A stretch of 25,147 nt of DNA from a virus: IMG/VR virus record IMGVR_UViG_3300044626_000161, positions 1 to 25,147 of that record. One strand, written 5' to 3'. Below the pieces are notes generated by a model that did not search any database, had not been told where the DNA came from, and worked only from the letters and a program-made list of their open reading frames with translations. Position 1 is the first letter of the stretch, and every line of letters begins with the position of its first letter. The position numbers were made by a program, and so were the translations under genes. Positions 14,704 through 21,579 of this stretch are shown here, piece after piece.

Positions 14704-14730
14704 CCAAACAAACAACGAAACAAAAACAAA

Positions 14731-14913
14731 ATGAAAACAGCAAACAAAATCTTTTGGAATCTTAGAAAGTTTGAAGTGGAATATCTTTACACTGAGAACG
14801 GTAACTTCGCATCTATCAAAGAAGATGGAAAAGAAATCTGGAGTTTATATGCTCACACTGAAAGAACCTTAAATTCACAAGTGACCAAATGGTGCAAAGC
14901 TAATTGGTTCTAA
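14731..14913 (+). CDS. small early protein, unknown function
   Basis: A 60-aa protein, MKTANKIFWNLRKFEVEYLY onward, with a beta-type middle (NGNFASIKEDGKEIWSLYAH). It is the first gene after the early promoter. I chose ATG 14731, behind an A/C-rich leader, over the upstream TTG that falls within the -7 box. Basic and aromatic residues are frequent. No family recognised; position suggests an early host-directed role. Confidence 0.6.
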   Translation: MKTANKIFWNLRKFEVEYLYTENGNFASIKEDGKEIWSLYAHTERTLNSQVTKWCKANWF

Positions 14914-14929
14914 AAAATAAAAATGGGGG

Positions 14930-14948
14930 GTGCGCATCCACAACGCAC
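14930..14948 (+). other. small RNA hairpin between early genes
   Basis: GTGCG (14930-14934) and CGCAC (14944-14948) form a perfect 5-bp stem with a 9-nt loop, directly after a GGGGG run in the short gap between two early genes. There is no T tract, so it is not a simple terminator; RNA processing or stability control is possible. Confidence 0.35.
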
Positions 14949-14973
14949 AAACAAACAACAAAAATAAAACACT

Positions 14974-15174
14974 ATGTATCAAGTTCACATTTTCAAAGGC
15001 TTTCATCAACAAGCCATCAATTGCGAATCATTGGAGCAGGCAAACGCCACCGTAATTGATTACGCTCACAACAATGGTATTAAGTACCATATGGATGAAC
15101 ACGGTTACTGCCACGCTTATTCAGGCAAGTATCACGTGAATGGAGTTGAAGCATTTATCTTTCAAATTATCTGA
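14974..15174 (+). CDS. small hypothetical early protein
   Basis: A 66-aa protein (MYQVHIFKGFHQQAINCESL) with a helix of the type LEQANATVIDYAHNNGI and a His/Tyr-rich end (HMDEHGYCHAYSGKYHVNG). Cys and His are plentiful but do not make a standard zinc motif. It lies 3 nt before the next gene in the early operon. Not recognised. Confidence 0.55.
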   Translation: MYQVHIFKGFHQQAINCESLEQANATVIDYAHNNGIKYHMDEHGYCHAYSGKYHVNGVEAFIFQII

Positions 15175-15177
15175 GTT

Positions 15178-15405
15178 ATGAGAAACAAAGTAATTGAAAT
15201 TTACGGCAGTGATTTAAGTCAGTTTGAATCTGCAAAATCCAATTTAGAAACAGTGCATCTGTTAAATGTAAGCGAACGTGCAGCAATTCTTAACTTGTTG
15301 GATTGGTATAACAAACCTGATAGATTCCCAACTTTGTTGAGTGATGAAGAATTCATTGAGTTAAAAAAGAAAATCAATACATTTTGCGGATATGAAAAAC
15401 CTTAA
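15178..15405 (+). CDS. small hypothetical early protein
   Basis: A 75-aa acidic helical protein (MRNKVIEIYGSDLSQFESAK; NVSERAAILNLLDWYNKP; LSDEEFIELKKKINTF). The C-terminal coding region overlaps the next start by 14 nt. Not recognised. Confidence 0.55.
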   Translation: MRNKVIEIYGSDLSQFESAKSNLETVHLLNVSERAAILNLLDWYNKPDRFPTLLSDEEFIELKKKINTFCGYEKP

Positions 15406-15565
15406 CCTAACCTACCCACGCAAGTACATCTGTGTGATGTCTTCCAGTCTACCGAGTGAGCAGTTAGATTTTAACGCAATTGCTCAACACATTGCGGACT
15501 CATCACCTCGCAAACCATTTGAAAGAATGGAGGCACTCTTGAAAGAAAAAACTTATAAGCGATGA
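15392..15565 (+). CDS. 57-aa hypothetical early protein
   Basis: A short frame, MKNLNLTYPRKYICVMSSSL onward, ending LLKEKTYKR. It overlaps the preceding gene by 14 nt and shares ATGA with the SSB-like gene after it, which supports it as a real coupled gene. Polar, with SEQLDFNAIAQHIADSS as a helix. Not recognised. Confidence 0.55.
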   Translation: MKNLNLTYPRKYICVMSSSLPSEQLDFNAIAQHIADSSPRKPFERMEALLKEKTYKR

Positions 15566-16209
15566 CTTGGGAATATTGGGATGAATTCAAAACTGGCAAA
15601 CCGCTTTCATATCGTGAACGCAAAAGGCAAGAATACGAATTTAGTCAAGGCAGGCTCATCACAGTTGCTTACAGAGGTGTGATGATGCACATAGACTTTG
15701 AAACAGATTTAGAAAAAAAATATCAAGAAATCATTAAAAATCAAAATAAAATGAAAACATCAAAAATCAAGTCCATTCAGAATAATGGCACATGGAACGA
15801 CCTCTTTAAATTTGAGGTTGAAATGGAAAACGGAGACGTTGGTGGATGCTTCGCTAAGACTCAAGTACCCACTTGGAAAGTAGGGGATGAGAAAAACTAC
15901 GAATACACGCAAAACGGAAAGTATTGGAACATCAAATGGGCAAAAGATGAAAGACCTGCGTGGAATGGTGGCGGTGGTGCAAAGTCATTTGGTAAGTCAC
16001 CTGAGGACAAAACTGATATCGCACGTGCAGTAGCTTTGAAGGCAGCAGTTGACTTGCACAAAGGCGAAGGTCAACACATCAATCAACAGATTGGAGTTAT
16101 ATGCGCAACTGCTCAGGCTTTTGAAATCTATTTGACCACAGGCGAAAATCCATATAAGGATGCAATCGCTGACGGCAAATCTAACAACGCTGATGACCTC
16201 CCTTTTTAA
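15562..16209 (+). CDS. SSB-like single-stranded DNA-binding protein
   Basis: A 215-aa protein. Residues from about 64 (MKTSKIKSIQNNGTWNDL) have a beta pattern compatible with an OB-fold (FKFEVEMENGDVGGCFAK, TWKVGDEKNYEYTQNGKYWNI), then a Gly-rich linker, a helix (IARAVALKAAVDL) and an acidic end NADDLPF. A terminal DD-PF motif is the classic SSB tip that contacts replication partners. The N-terminal ~63 residues are a charged extension (SYRERKRQEYEFSQGR); an A-rich leader before Met 64 (15751) allows a second, shorter product. It belongs with the replication genes downstream. Confidence 0.6.
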   Translation: MTWEYWDEFKTGKPLSYRERKRQEYEFSQGRLITVAYRGVMMHIDFETDLEKKYQEIIKNQNKMKTSKIKSIQNNGTWNDLFKFEVEMENGDVGGCFAKTQVPTWKVGDEKNYEYTQNGKYWNIKWAKDERPAWNGGGGAKSFGKSPEDKTDIARAVALKAAVDLHKGEGQHINQQIGVICATAQAFEIYLTTGENPYKDAIADGKSNNADDLPF

Positions 16210-16210
16210 A

Positions 16211-16236
16211 GGGGGACATCACGTTTGAAAGTCCCC
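16211..16236 (+). other. hairpin after the SSB-like gene
   Basis: GGGGAC (16212-16217) pairs with GTCCCC (16231-16236) around a 13-nt loop, right after the SSB-like stop codon. No T tract follows on the plus strand, so it may attenuate or protect RNA rather than terminate fully. Confidence 0.4.
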
Positions 16237-16266
16237 AAGATTTATTCAACTATTTAAAAAAAAATT

Positions 16267-16629
16267 ATGCAACGTAGAAAAATGACAAAGGAACGAATCA
16301 ATGCTATGTGCAAAGATTTGAATGCTCATAATTATACAAATATTGGTCAAGTGATGGTGCGCCATAAAATGGGTAAGCATAGTCCAGTGTATTTCCAACA
16401 AGCTGGAATCATTTGGAAAAAAGATGGTTATTGGAAAGGTCTTGAAAGAATACACGATGATAGATTTTTTAAGTATCAAAAATTTCAATCCAATTATTTT
16501 ACTCCATCGCAACCAACTTTATTCACTAAAACAAAAGTCAAGGTTGAGCCAAGAAAGGTAACACATCGCAAAAAACCAACGCTTGGAATTGTCCAACGCT
16601 TAAAAGTATTATTCACTGGTAAATTATAA
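16267..16629 (+). CDS. basic hypothetical protein, possibly DNA-binding
   Basis: A 120-aa strongly basic protein (MQRRKMTKERINAMCKDLNA; GQVMVRHKMGKHSPVYF). The N-terminal ~60 residues could hold a helix-turn-helix-like fold; the C-terminus is Lys/Arg-rich (KTKVKVEPRKVTHRKKPT). It lies 4 nt before the Cro-like gene. More A/T-rich than its neighbours. Not recognised; nucleic-acid binding is an inference from charge. Confidence 0.5.
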   Translation: MQRRKMTKERINAMCKDLNAHNYTNIGQVMVRHKMGKHSPVYFQQAGIIWKKDGYWKGLERIHDDRFFKYQKFQSNYFTPSQPTLFTKTKVKVEPRKVTHRKKPTLGIVQRLKVLFTGKL

Positions 16630-16633
16630 AAAA

Positions 16634-16861
16634 ATGAAATTTAGAACTTTAATAAGAACCCACTACCCATCTACCTACGAATTTGCGAAAGCAATGGGTG
16701 TAACGTGGCCAACTGGTCGCAAGTACGAAAACTACCCAATCACTATGTCGATTCAGCACATTGACAAACTATCTAAAATGATAAACGTTGACAAATGCGA
16801 ATTGATCTCATTGGCAGTAGCTGAGAATGAAAACGAATACGAACCTGTAAATTATTTGTAA
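16634..16861 (+). CDS. small Cro/XRE-like HTH protein
   Basis: A 75-aa protein with TYEFAKAMGVTWPTGRKYEN (about residues 14-33), resembling the turn and recognition helix of Cro/C1-type domains, followed by IQHIDKLSKMINVDKCELIS as the later helices. It may regulate early phage transcription. The C-terminal tail is acidic. It could instead be a small unrelated helical protein; the HTH is read by eye. Confidence 0.5.
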   Translation: MKFRTLIRTHYPSTYEFAKAMGVTWPTGRKYENYPITMSIQHIDKLSKMINVDKCELISLAVAENENEYEPVNYL

Positions 16862-16863
16862 CT

Positions 16864-17076
16864 ATGGAAACTAAACAAACGGCAACTAAATATCTTATTC
16901 AAGAGATAAAAAATGATTCATTAATACAATCTAAGAGTACTCAAGAATGGAATAAGGTATTTCAAATAGCCTTACAAATGGAACGTGAGCAGATTGAAGA
17001 TGCGTTTTATGAAGGAGTTGATGGTGGCTCGGGAGAACTATACTACAACGAAACATACGGAGGTCAAGATGAATAA
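16864..17076 (+). CDS. small hypothetical protein
   Basis: A 70-aa protein (METKQTATKYLIQEIKNDSL) with an acidic helix (FQIALQMEREQIEDAFYEGV) and an end ELYYNETYGG. The FYEG----YYNETY pattern occurs in small phage proteins of unknown function, in my recollection. It overlaps the DnaA-like gene by 8 nt and contains that gene's Shine-Dalgarno. Confidence 0.55.
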   Translation: METKQTATKYLIQEIKNDSLIQSKSTQEWNKVFQIALQMEREQIEDAFYEGVDGGSGELYYNETYGGQDE

Positions 17077-17662
17077 AGATTTGATAAAGGTTATTGATAA
17101 CTTAAAGGTGAGCAGTGTAATGCATTTGACTAATCTCAAAGATTTAATGATGCACGAACAAAAGGATGAAATTATAGAAGACCTTGAAACACTTATACAA
17201 CATGCTGGAGAATTCCGAACCGTTCCAGAAATCTTAGACGAATGTTGTTCTGATGTCCTTGGAATTTCAGTTGAAAAGTTAAAGCAAAAGATACGCACCC
17301 GCCCAATTGCAGACGCTCGAAGCTATTACATTGCGCTTTATTATTTTGCAACTGACCACACTTGGCAGTATATCGGATCACTCTTTAACTTAGACCATGC
17401 ATCTGCTATTAGCAACGCTAAAAAGTTCATTGAATTGTACACAAATGATATGAGTTACCGAACTATTGCGCAGGAGTGTTTTGATAAATTCGAGAAATAT
17501 GGCTATAATTGCAGCGAACTAAAACAACAACTTAATGGAAAACAACTACCAATCTTTATGTTCAAAAATATCATATCTCGAAGAGAGATTGAACCAGTTG
17601 GAAAGTCAATTGAACCAACAAACAAAATTGAAAGAATGTCGTTTCATTGCGCCATCACTTGA
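17069..17662 (+). CDS. DnaA domain IV-like DNA-binding protein
   Basis: A 197-aa protein. I chose ATG 17069 because GGAGG lies 5 nt upstream, one of few strong ribosome sites here. Residues about 52-130 look like the C-terminal DNA-binding domain of DnaA: a helix (PEILDECCSDVLGISVEKLK), ADARSYYIALYYFATDHTW (the R--a-YL-re-t segment) and YIGSLFNLDHASAISNAKKF, close to the DnaA signature (IG--F--RDHTTV-HA). No AAA+ ATPase domain is present. It may bind phage origin sequences. The last 128 nt overlap the next gene in another frame. Confidence 0.65.
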   Translation: MNKDLIKVIDNLKVSSVMHLTNLKDLMMHEQKDEIIEDLETLIQHAGEFRTVPEILDECCSDVLGISVEKLKQKIRTRPIADARSYYIALYYFATDHTWQYIGSLFNLDHASAISNAKKFIELYTNDMSYRTIAQECFDKFEKYGYNCSELKQQLNGKQLPIFMFKNIISRREIEPVGKSIEPTNKIERMSFHCAIT

Positions 17663-17912
17663 AGATGTAGCCGACTACTTTCTCGAAAGAATGCCCAATG
17701 CAAATAGCGAAGATGCGCTTCATTTCGCTGATGTCTTTATCTCGCACTATACCAACACAGGTTGGAAGTATGGCAAAAACAAAATGAAAGACTGGAAAGC
17801 TGCGGTAAGGTCAGCTTGGGATTTGAATAAATTTGTAACAACTAAAAACAACCACAATGAAACAATTGGTAGAATTCAAAGAGATAGCCTACAACAGTGG
17901 GTTAACGGCTAA
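17535..17912 (+). CDS. Bacteroidota replication protein-like C-terminal domain protein
   Basis: A 125-aa protein. N-terminal coiled coil (SKISYLEERLNQLESQLNQQ, about residues 10-29), then PSLEDVADYFLERM, FADVFISHYTNTGWKYGKNK and MKDWKAAVRSAWDL (about 40-97). The order E(E/D)V--YF, GW--GKNKMKDWKAAVR is what I know from the C-terminal domain of many Bacteroidota phage and plasmid replication proteins (DUF7833-like). Here it stands alone with a coiled coil in place of the usual longer N-terminal part. It overlaps the DnaA-like gene by 128 nt and the next gene by 56 nt. Confidence 0.6.
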   Translation: MENNYQSLCSKISYLEERLNQLESQLNQQTKLKECRFIAPSLEDVADYFLERMPNANSEDALHFADVFISHYTNTGWKYGKNKMKDWKAAVRSAWDLNKFVTTKNNHNETIGRIQRDSLQQWVNG

Positions 17913-18624
17913 CGAAAAGGCATACATAACCAGTCTCGAATCTTCGAAGATTTGTGACATAACGCTCTCCATTTTTAAACAATCAATCGCATATGGGATA
18001 GTCCTTTATGGCATCAAGAATTTACCCTCGGATGAGGAAACGAATCTTCTGTACGTCACAATGCAAACGCACTACCCATACCTCACAACTGGAGAGATGG
18101 CATTGGCCTTTCAACTCAATGCGGTTGGTCAAGAATGGACACGTATCGAATCATTTAATATGATGTCGGTTGCTTTCCTTTCTGATGTGCTGAAGGCATA
18201 CAATGATTTTAAGATGAAAACGAATTTAGCCCTTGATAAAAAGAAAGCAAAGATTGAATTGCCATCTAATACAACAGATGAACCAGTTGATTGGACTGAG
18301 ACCTTTAATGAGGACATCCGACTATGGCGCGAAAACAAAAGAGACTTTGTGTTGATGTTAGCACCAATGAAGGTTCGTACTTTTTATGATAAGAAAGTTA
18401 TTAAGGATGAAATGTGGAGCGATGAGGATTGGAAGAAATGGCAATTTATGGCATATAAAAAGACCTTAGACGCTCAATCGATTAGCGCATACAAGGCAAA
18501 GAGACTTGACAAGCTGAGCCGCCAAAAGTTCAAAGATGATTATCAATGCGAATTATCTCGCCTTATCTACTCCGACATTATGGATAGCCATATCCTGCAA
18601 CAAAAGATAAAGGATGGGTTATGA
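17857..18624 (+). CDS. putative replication-associated protein, unknown family
   Basis: A 255-aa helical protein. It has YLTTGEMALAFQLNAVGQEW near residue 75-95 followed by SVAFLSDVLKAYNDFKMK, a pattern I have seen in Bacteroidota phage replication regions, with no assigned function. The rest is polar and helical with an aromatic patch (KKWQFMAYKKTLDAQ). It overlaps the gene before by 56 nt and the methyltransferase by 4 nt. Position among the DnaA-like, replication-domain and methyltransferase genes suggests a primosome or helicase-loader role; this is inference. Confidence 0.5.
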   Translation: MKQLVEFKEIAYNSGLTANEKAYITSLESSKICDITLSIFKQSIAYGIVLYGIKNLPSDEETNLLYVTMQTHYPYLTTGEMALAFQLNAVGQEWTRIESFNMMSVAFLSDVLKAYNDFKMKTNLALDKKKAKIELPSNTTDEPVDWTETFNEDIRLWRENKRDFVLMLAPMKVRTFYDKKVIKDEMWSDEDWKKWQFMAYKKTLDAQSISAYKAKRLDKLSRQKFKDDYQCELSRLIYSDIMDSHILQQKIKDGL

Positions 18625-19247
18625 TAAGTGAAGTGTATAATATTGATTGCATGGAATATATCAAACAATTTCCAGACAAGTATTTTGAATTGGCTATTGT
18701 GGATCCTCCGTATGGTTTAGGAAAAAGATTATCTCAAAGAGGAGGTAAACATAAAAATACAAAGTTTGCCGTATTATATGAAAATAGTTCACAATGGGAT
18801 AATGAAATACCAAATGAAGAATATTTTAATCAGTTATTTAGAATATCTAAAAATCAAATCATTTGGGGGGCAAATTATTATTTAGAATTTTTATCAAGTA
18901 CGAGAGGTATTATTTGTTGGGATAAAAAACAATTTATGCCTACTTTTAGCCGAATTGAATTTGCTTGGACTTCATTTGATGCAGTAGCAAGATTATATGA
19001 AGGTAGAAGTACTGATTTAAATAGATTTCACCCAACTCAAAAACCAGTTGAGCTTTATAGATGGATTTTGCAAAATTATGCAAAGGAAGGAGATAAGATT
19101 TTAGATACTCATCTTGGTAGTGGATCTTCAAGAATTGCAGCAGATATGGAAGGTTTTGATTTCTATGGTTGTGAATTAGACAAAGATTATTTTGAAGCCA
19201 GTTGCAAACGCTTTGATGATTATAAATCTCAACTAACTTTATTCTAA
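18621..19247 (+). CDS. site-specific DNA methyltransferase (N6-adenine/N4-cytosine type)
   Basis: A 208-aa amino-methyltransferase. Catalytic motif IV is IVDPPYG (D28-P-P-Y31); the SAM-binding motif I is ILDTHLGSGSS (about 160-170), preceded by HPTQKPVEL (137-145). Motif IV before motif I is the beta-class order. At 208 aa it has a small recognition region, as in solitary phage methylases. No restriction partner is next to it, so protection of phage DNA from host restriction or marking of DNA is likely. The gene is visibly more A/T-rich than the terminase gene after it, suggesting separate acquisition. It shares its last base with the terminase start. Confidence 0.85.
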   Translation: MISEVYNIDCMEYIKQFPDKYFELAIVDPPYGLGKRLSQRGGKHKNTKFAVLYENSSQWDNEIPNEEYFNQLFRISKNQIIWGANYYLEFLSSTRGIICWDKKQFMPTFSRIEFAWTSFDAVARLYEGRSTDLNRFHPTQKPVELYRWILQNYAKEGDKILDTHLGSGSSRIAADMEGFDFYGCELDKDYFEASCKRFDDYKSQLTLF

Positions 19248-20533
19248 TGATTCAATTTCACGATAAGCAAAAAGAGGCTCTATCCTATCTTGCAATAGAT
19301 AACGAATGTCGGCAGTTGTTATATGGCGGATCTGCAGGTAGTGGAAAGTCATTTCTTGGTTGCGATTGGCAAATAAAAAGACGGTTAAAGTATCCCGGCA
19401 CACGTGGACTCATTGGTAGAGCTGAATTAAAAAAGTTACGACTATCCACTCTCGCCACGTTCTTTGAATTATGCACAAAATATAATCTCATTGCAGGAAA
19501 ACATTTCACCTACAATGGCCAAGACCACGTTATCAATTGGTATAATGGCTCACAAATAATCTTAATGGACTTGGCTGATATGCCTTCAGATCCTGATTTT
19601 GGGCGGTTTGGTTCGCTTGAAATCACAGACTACTTTGTGGATGAGGCAAGCGAAGTGAGCGAAAAGTGCGTTAATATTTTGAATTCACGTGTGAGGTTTA
19701 AGCTAATCAATGACAATCCAAAAGGACTATTGACCTGCAATCCCCACAAAGGATGGTTATATAGAGAGTTCTTTGATGCGCAACGTAATAACTCAATAAG
19801 GAAAGATAGAAGATTCATTCAGGCTTTACCTACTGACAACCCACACATCTCACCAGTGTACATTGAGTCATTACAGATGCTACCCGATATTGACCGTAAA
19901 AGATTATTGGAGGGCGATTGGGATTACGATGAAACGAAAGACCGCCTTTATGAATATGATGACTTACTAAGATGCTTCCGACCTTCAACTACATTGGGAG
20001 ACAAATTCATCACTGCGGACATCGCACGTATGGGAGACGATAGGACAGTGATAGTTGTATGGAATAACCTGCACGCTGAAAAGTTCGTTATCTTGAAACA
20101 CAAACCAATTAACGAAGTGGTAGATACCATCAATGAACTTATTAAAAATCACTCAGTAAGACTTTCCAACGTACTGGTGGATGAGGATGGGATTGGCGGT
20201 GGAGTGGTTGACTTTATCAGATGCAAAGGATTTCTTAATGGATCAAAGGCGGTGCGTGACAATTATATGAATTTAAAATCCGATTGTTATTTCAAACTTG
20301 GTGAATTGATATCCAGTAACGCAATCACATTTGAGTCAACGCATAAGGACACCATTGTCAAAGAATTGGAGATGATACGTAGGGAGAAAATAGATAGTGA
20401 TGGAAAGCTGAGAGTGACCAATAAGGAAGATTTGAAAAAGAGGCACGGAATATCTCCCGACTTTGCAGATGCAATAATGATGAGGGCGTTCTATGAACTA
20501 AAAAAGAATTTTGGCAAATACGCATTTGCTTAA
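19247..20533 (+). CDS. terL: terminase large subunit
   Basis: A 428-aa packaging motor. The ATPase has Walker A GGSAGSGKS (27-35) and Walker B YFVDEAS (D132, E133); the C-terminal RNase H-like nuclease has ITADIARMGDDRT (D258), VLVDEDGIGGG (D312) and SPDFADAIMM (D405/D408). Full length for the PBSX/XtmB-like terminase group. It drives DNA into proheads and cuts concatemers. Notably it lies inside the rightward replication operon, immediately after the methyltransferase (1-base overlap) and far from head and tail genes on the opposite strand. All key residues appear present, so it should be active. Confidence 0.92.
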   Translation: MIQFHDKQKEALSYLAIDNECRQLLYGGSAGSGKSFLGCDWQIKRRLKYPGTRGLIGRAELKKLRLSTLATFFELCTKYNLIAGKHFTYNGQDHVINWYNGSQIILMDLADMPSDPDFGRFGSLEITDYFVDEASEVSEKCVNILNSRVRFKLINDNPKGLLTCNPHKGWLYREFFDAQRNNSIRKDRRFIQALPTDNPHISPVYIESLQMLPDIDRKRLLEGDWDYDETKDRLYEYDDLLRCFRPSTTLGDKFITADIARMGDDRTVIVVWNNLHAEKFVILKHKPINEVVDTINELIKNHSVRLSNVLVDEDGIGGGVVDFIRCKGFLNGSKAVRDNYMNLKSDCYFKLGELISSNAITFESTHKDTIVKELEMIRREKIDSDGKLRVTNKEDLKKRHGISPDFADAIMMRAFYELKKNFGKYAFA

Positions 20534-20566
20534 TAAATTAGCAATCTAATAACTAAATAAATAACT

Positions 20567-20728
20567 ATGGCAGACATCACTAAATGTAAAGGCACTAATT
20601 GCCCAATGAAGCAGAATTGCTACCGGTACACAGCAAAAGAAGATGAGTTTTATCAAGCTTACTTTGTTAAAGTTCCAATCAAAAACAATGAGTGCGATAT
20701 GTACTGGCACACAAATAAAACTAAATAA
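20567..20728 (+). CDS. 53-aa Cys-rich zinc-binding-type protein
   Basis: Short frame MADITKCKGTNCPMKQNCYR onward with Cys at 7, 12 and 18 and a fourth at 43 (NNECDMYW), a plausible single zinc site. It begins 33 nt after the terminase stop and ends one base before the next gene. Small proteins with CxGxxCPxxxxCxR are common in Bacteroidota phages. Function unknown. Confidence 0.6.
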   Translation: MADITKCKGTNCPMKQNCYRYTAKEDEFYQAYFVKVPIKNNECDMYWHTNKTK

Positions 20729-20729
20729 A

Positions 20730-21077
20730 ATGAAAACAGAAATCAGTCAAGACGAGTTAGAAAAAATCAAGGTGCTTAACCTACTTATGTGGCTTCAGGC
20801 ATCCATCTACGCAGGGGATGAATGCGAAGATATCAAATGGTTCTATAATCATCAGACTAAGATGCTATTAAAGAGGCTCAATGAATCTATTCAGCGTGAA
20901 CATGGCAAGACAATCACAGCGTTATGGGATGCGGATGGTGCTTTACTCCCTGATATAACTCGCCAAATGTCGGAATTTACAGCAGTTTTGGCGAAATATG
21001 GCTATTGGATGCTACCCGAACTTACTGAATATATCCGTACGCAACAAGAAACACAACCTAAATTAACTATCAAATGA
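20730..21077 (+). CDS. hypothetical protein
   Basis: A 115-aa helical protein (MKTEISQDELEKIKVLNLLM; KMLLKRLNESIQREHGK; PELTEYIRTQQETQPK). ATG 20730 directly follows the preceding stop and fits the AAAATG-type start used by neighbours; longer upstream extension would overrun the Cys-rich gene. Ends with a 4-nt overlap to the next gene. Not recognised. Confidence 0.55.
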   Translation: MKTEISQDELEKIKVLNLLMWLQASIYAGDECEDIKWFYNHQTKMLLKRLNESIQREHGKTITALWDADGALLPDITRQMSEFTAVLAKYGYWMLPELTEYIRTQQETQPKLTIK

Positions 21078-21373
21078 TTAAAGAAATCAATGTAATGATT
21101 AATAATGTCAATGAGTACATTATTAAAATCGAAAGAGGTGAGCCACATCAAACAACTTACCGACTATTCACAACTCCTGCCGAATGTTGGGACACAAATT
21201 ATCGCAATGTTGAATTATTATCAGTATTTGACGATGGAGATGGTATCAAAATAAGTGAAATTAATCATCAATTAGATTATTCCGAAATGCATTATTTATA
21301 CTTATTGCTTGAATGTATTTTGAAAATGGATCCTAACTATGAATCTCACAAATACCACGTTGAATTATTATGA
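21074..21373 (+). CDS. hypothetical protein, A/T-rich gene
   Basis: A 99-aa acidic protein with beta-type N-terminus (INVMINNVNEYIIKIERGEP), a middle with VELLSVFDDGDGIKIS, and a helical end (EMHYLYLLLECILKM). Coupled by 4-nt overlaps to both neighbours. Not recognised. Confidence 0.55.
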   Translation: MIKEINVMINNVNEYIIKIERGEPHQTTYRLFTTPAECWDTNYRNVELLSVFDDGDGIKISEINHQLDYSEMHYLYLLLECILKMDPNYESHKYHVELL

Positions 21374-21579
21374 ATATAACCCACGATTTTGATAACTGCC
21401 AGTCGGACATCTACAAAGAGGTCATTACTGATCTAATCTCACGCGAAAAAATGGGTAGGGCTAAGTATGGCACAACGGTAGATAAGGCGAATCTATCCGA
21501 AAAGGAATGGATGCAACACGCATACGAAGAGGCTCTTGATTTTGCTATCTACTTAAAAAGATTGATGTCAAAAAAATGA
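21370..21579 (+). CDS. small MazG/dATP-dGTP diphosphohydrolase-like phage protein
   Basis: A 69-aa protein with EVITDLISREKMGRAKYGTT, then LSEKEWMQHAYEEALDFAIYLKRLM. The R---G--KYGTTVD-A-LS---W-QHAYEEALD-A-YLKR pattern is widespread in phages and is often annotated as a nucleotide pyrophosphohydrolase-like domain; the EE--D helix would fit a metal site, but the protein is only half the length of true MazG domains, so activity is uncertain. Last gene before the rightward terminator; its end overlaps the convergent membrane protein gene by 35 nt. Confidence 0.6.
   Translation: MNITHDFDNCQSDIYKEVITDLISREKMGRAKYGTTVDKANLSEKEWMQHAYEEALDFAIYLKRLMSKK

Noticed and set aside
14701-14730. TTG start giving a 70-aa first early protein
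   Set aside because: The TTG lies in the -7 promoter box, upstream of any likely transcript start; ATG 14731 is better.
16985-17068. Upstream ATG giving a 225-aa DnaA-like protein
   Set aside because: It would overlap the previous gene by 92 nt, while ATG 17069 has a GGAGG site at good distance.
20643-20729. Upstream start extending the gene at 20730-21077
   Set aside because: It would overprint the 53-aa Cys-rich gene; ATG 20730 directly follows that gene's stop.
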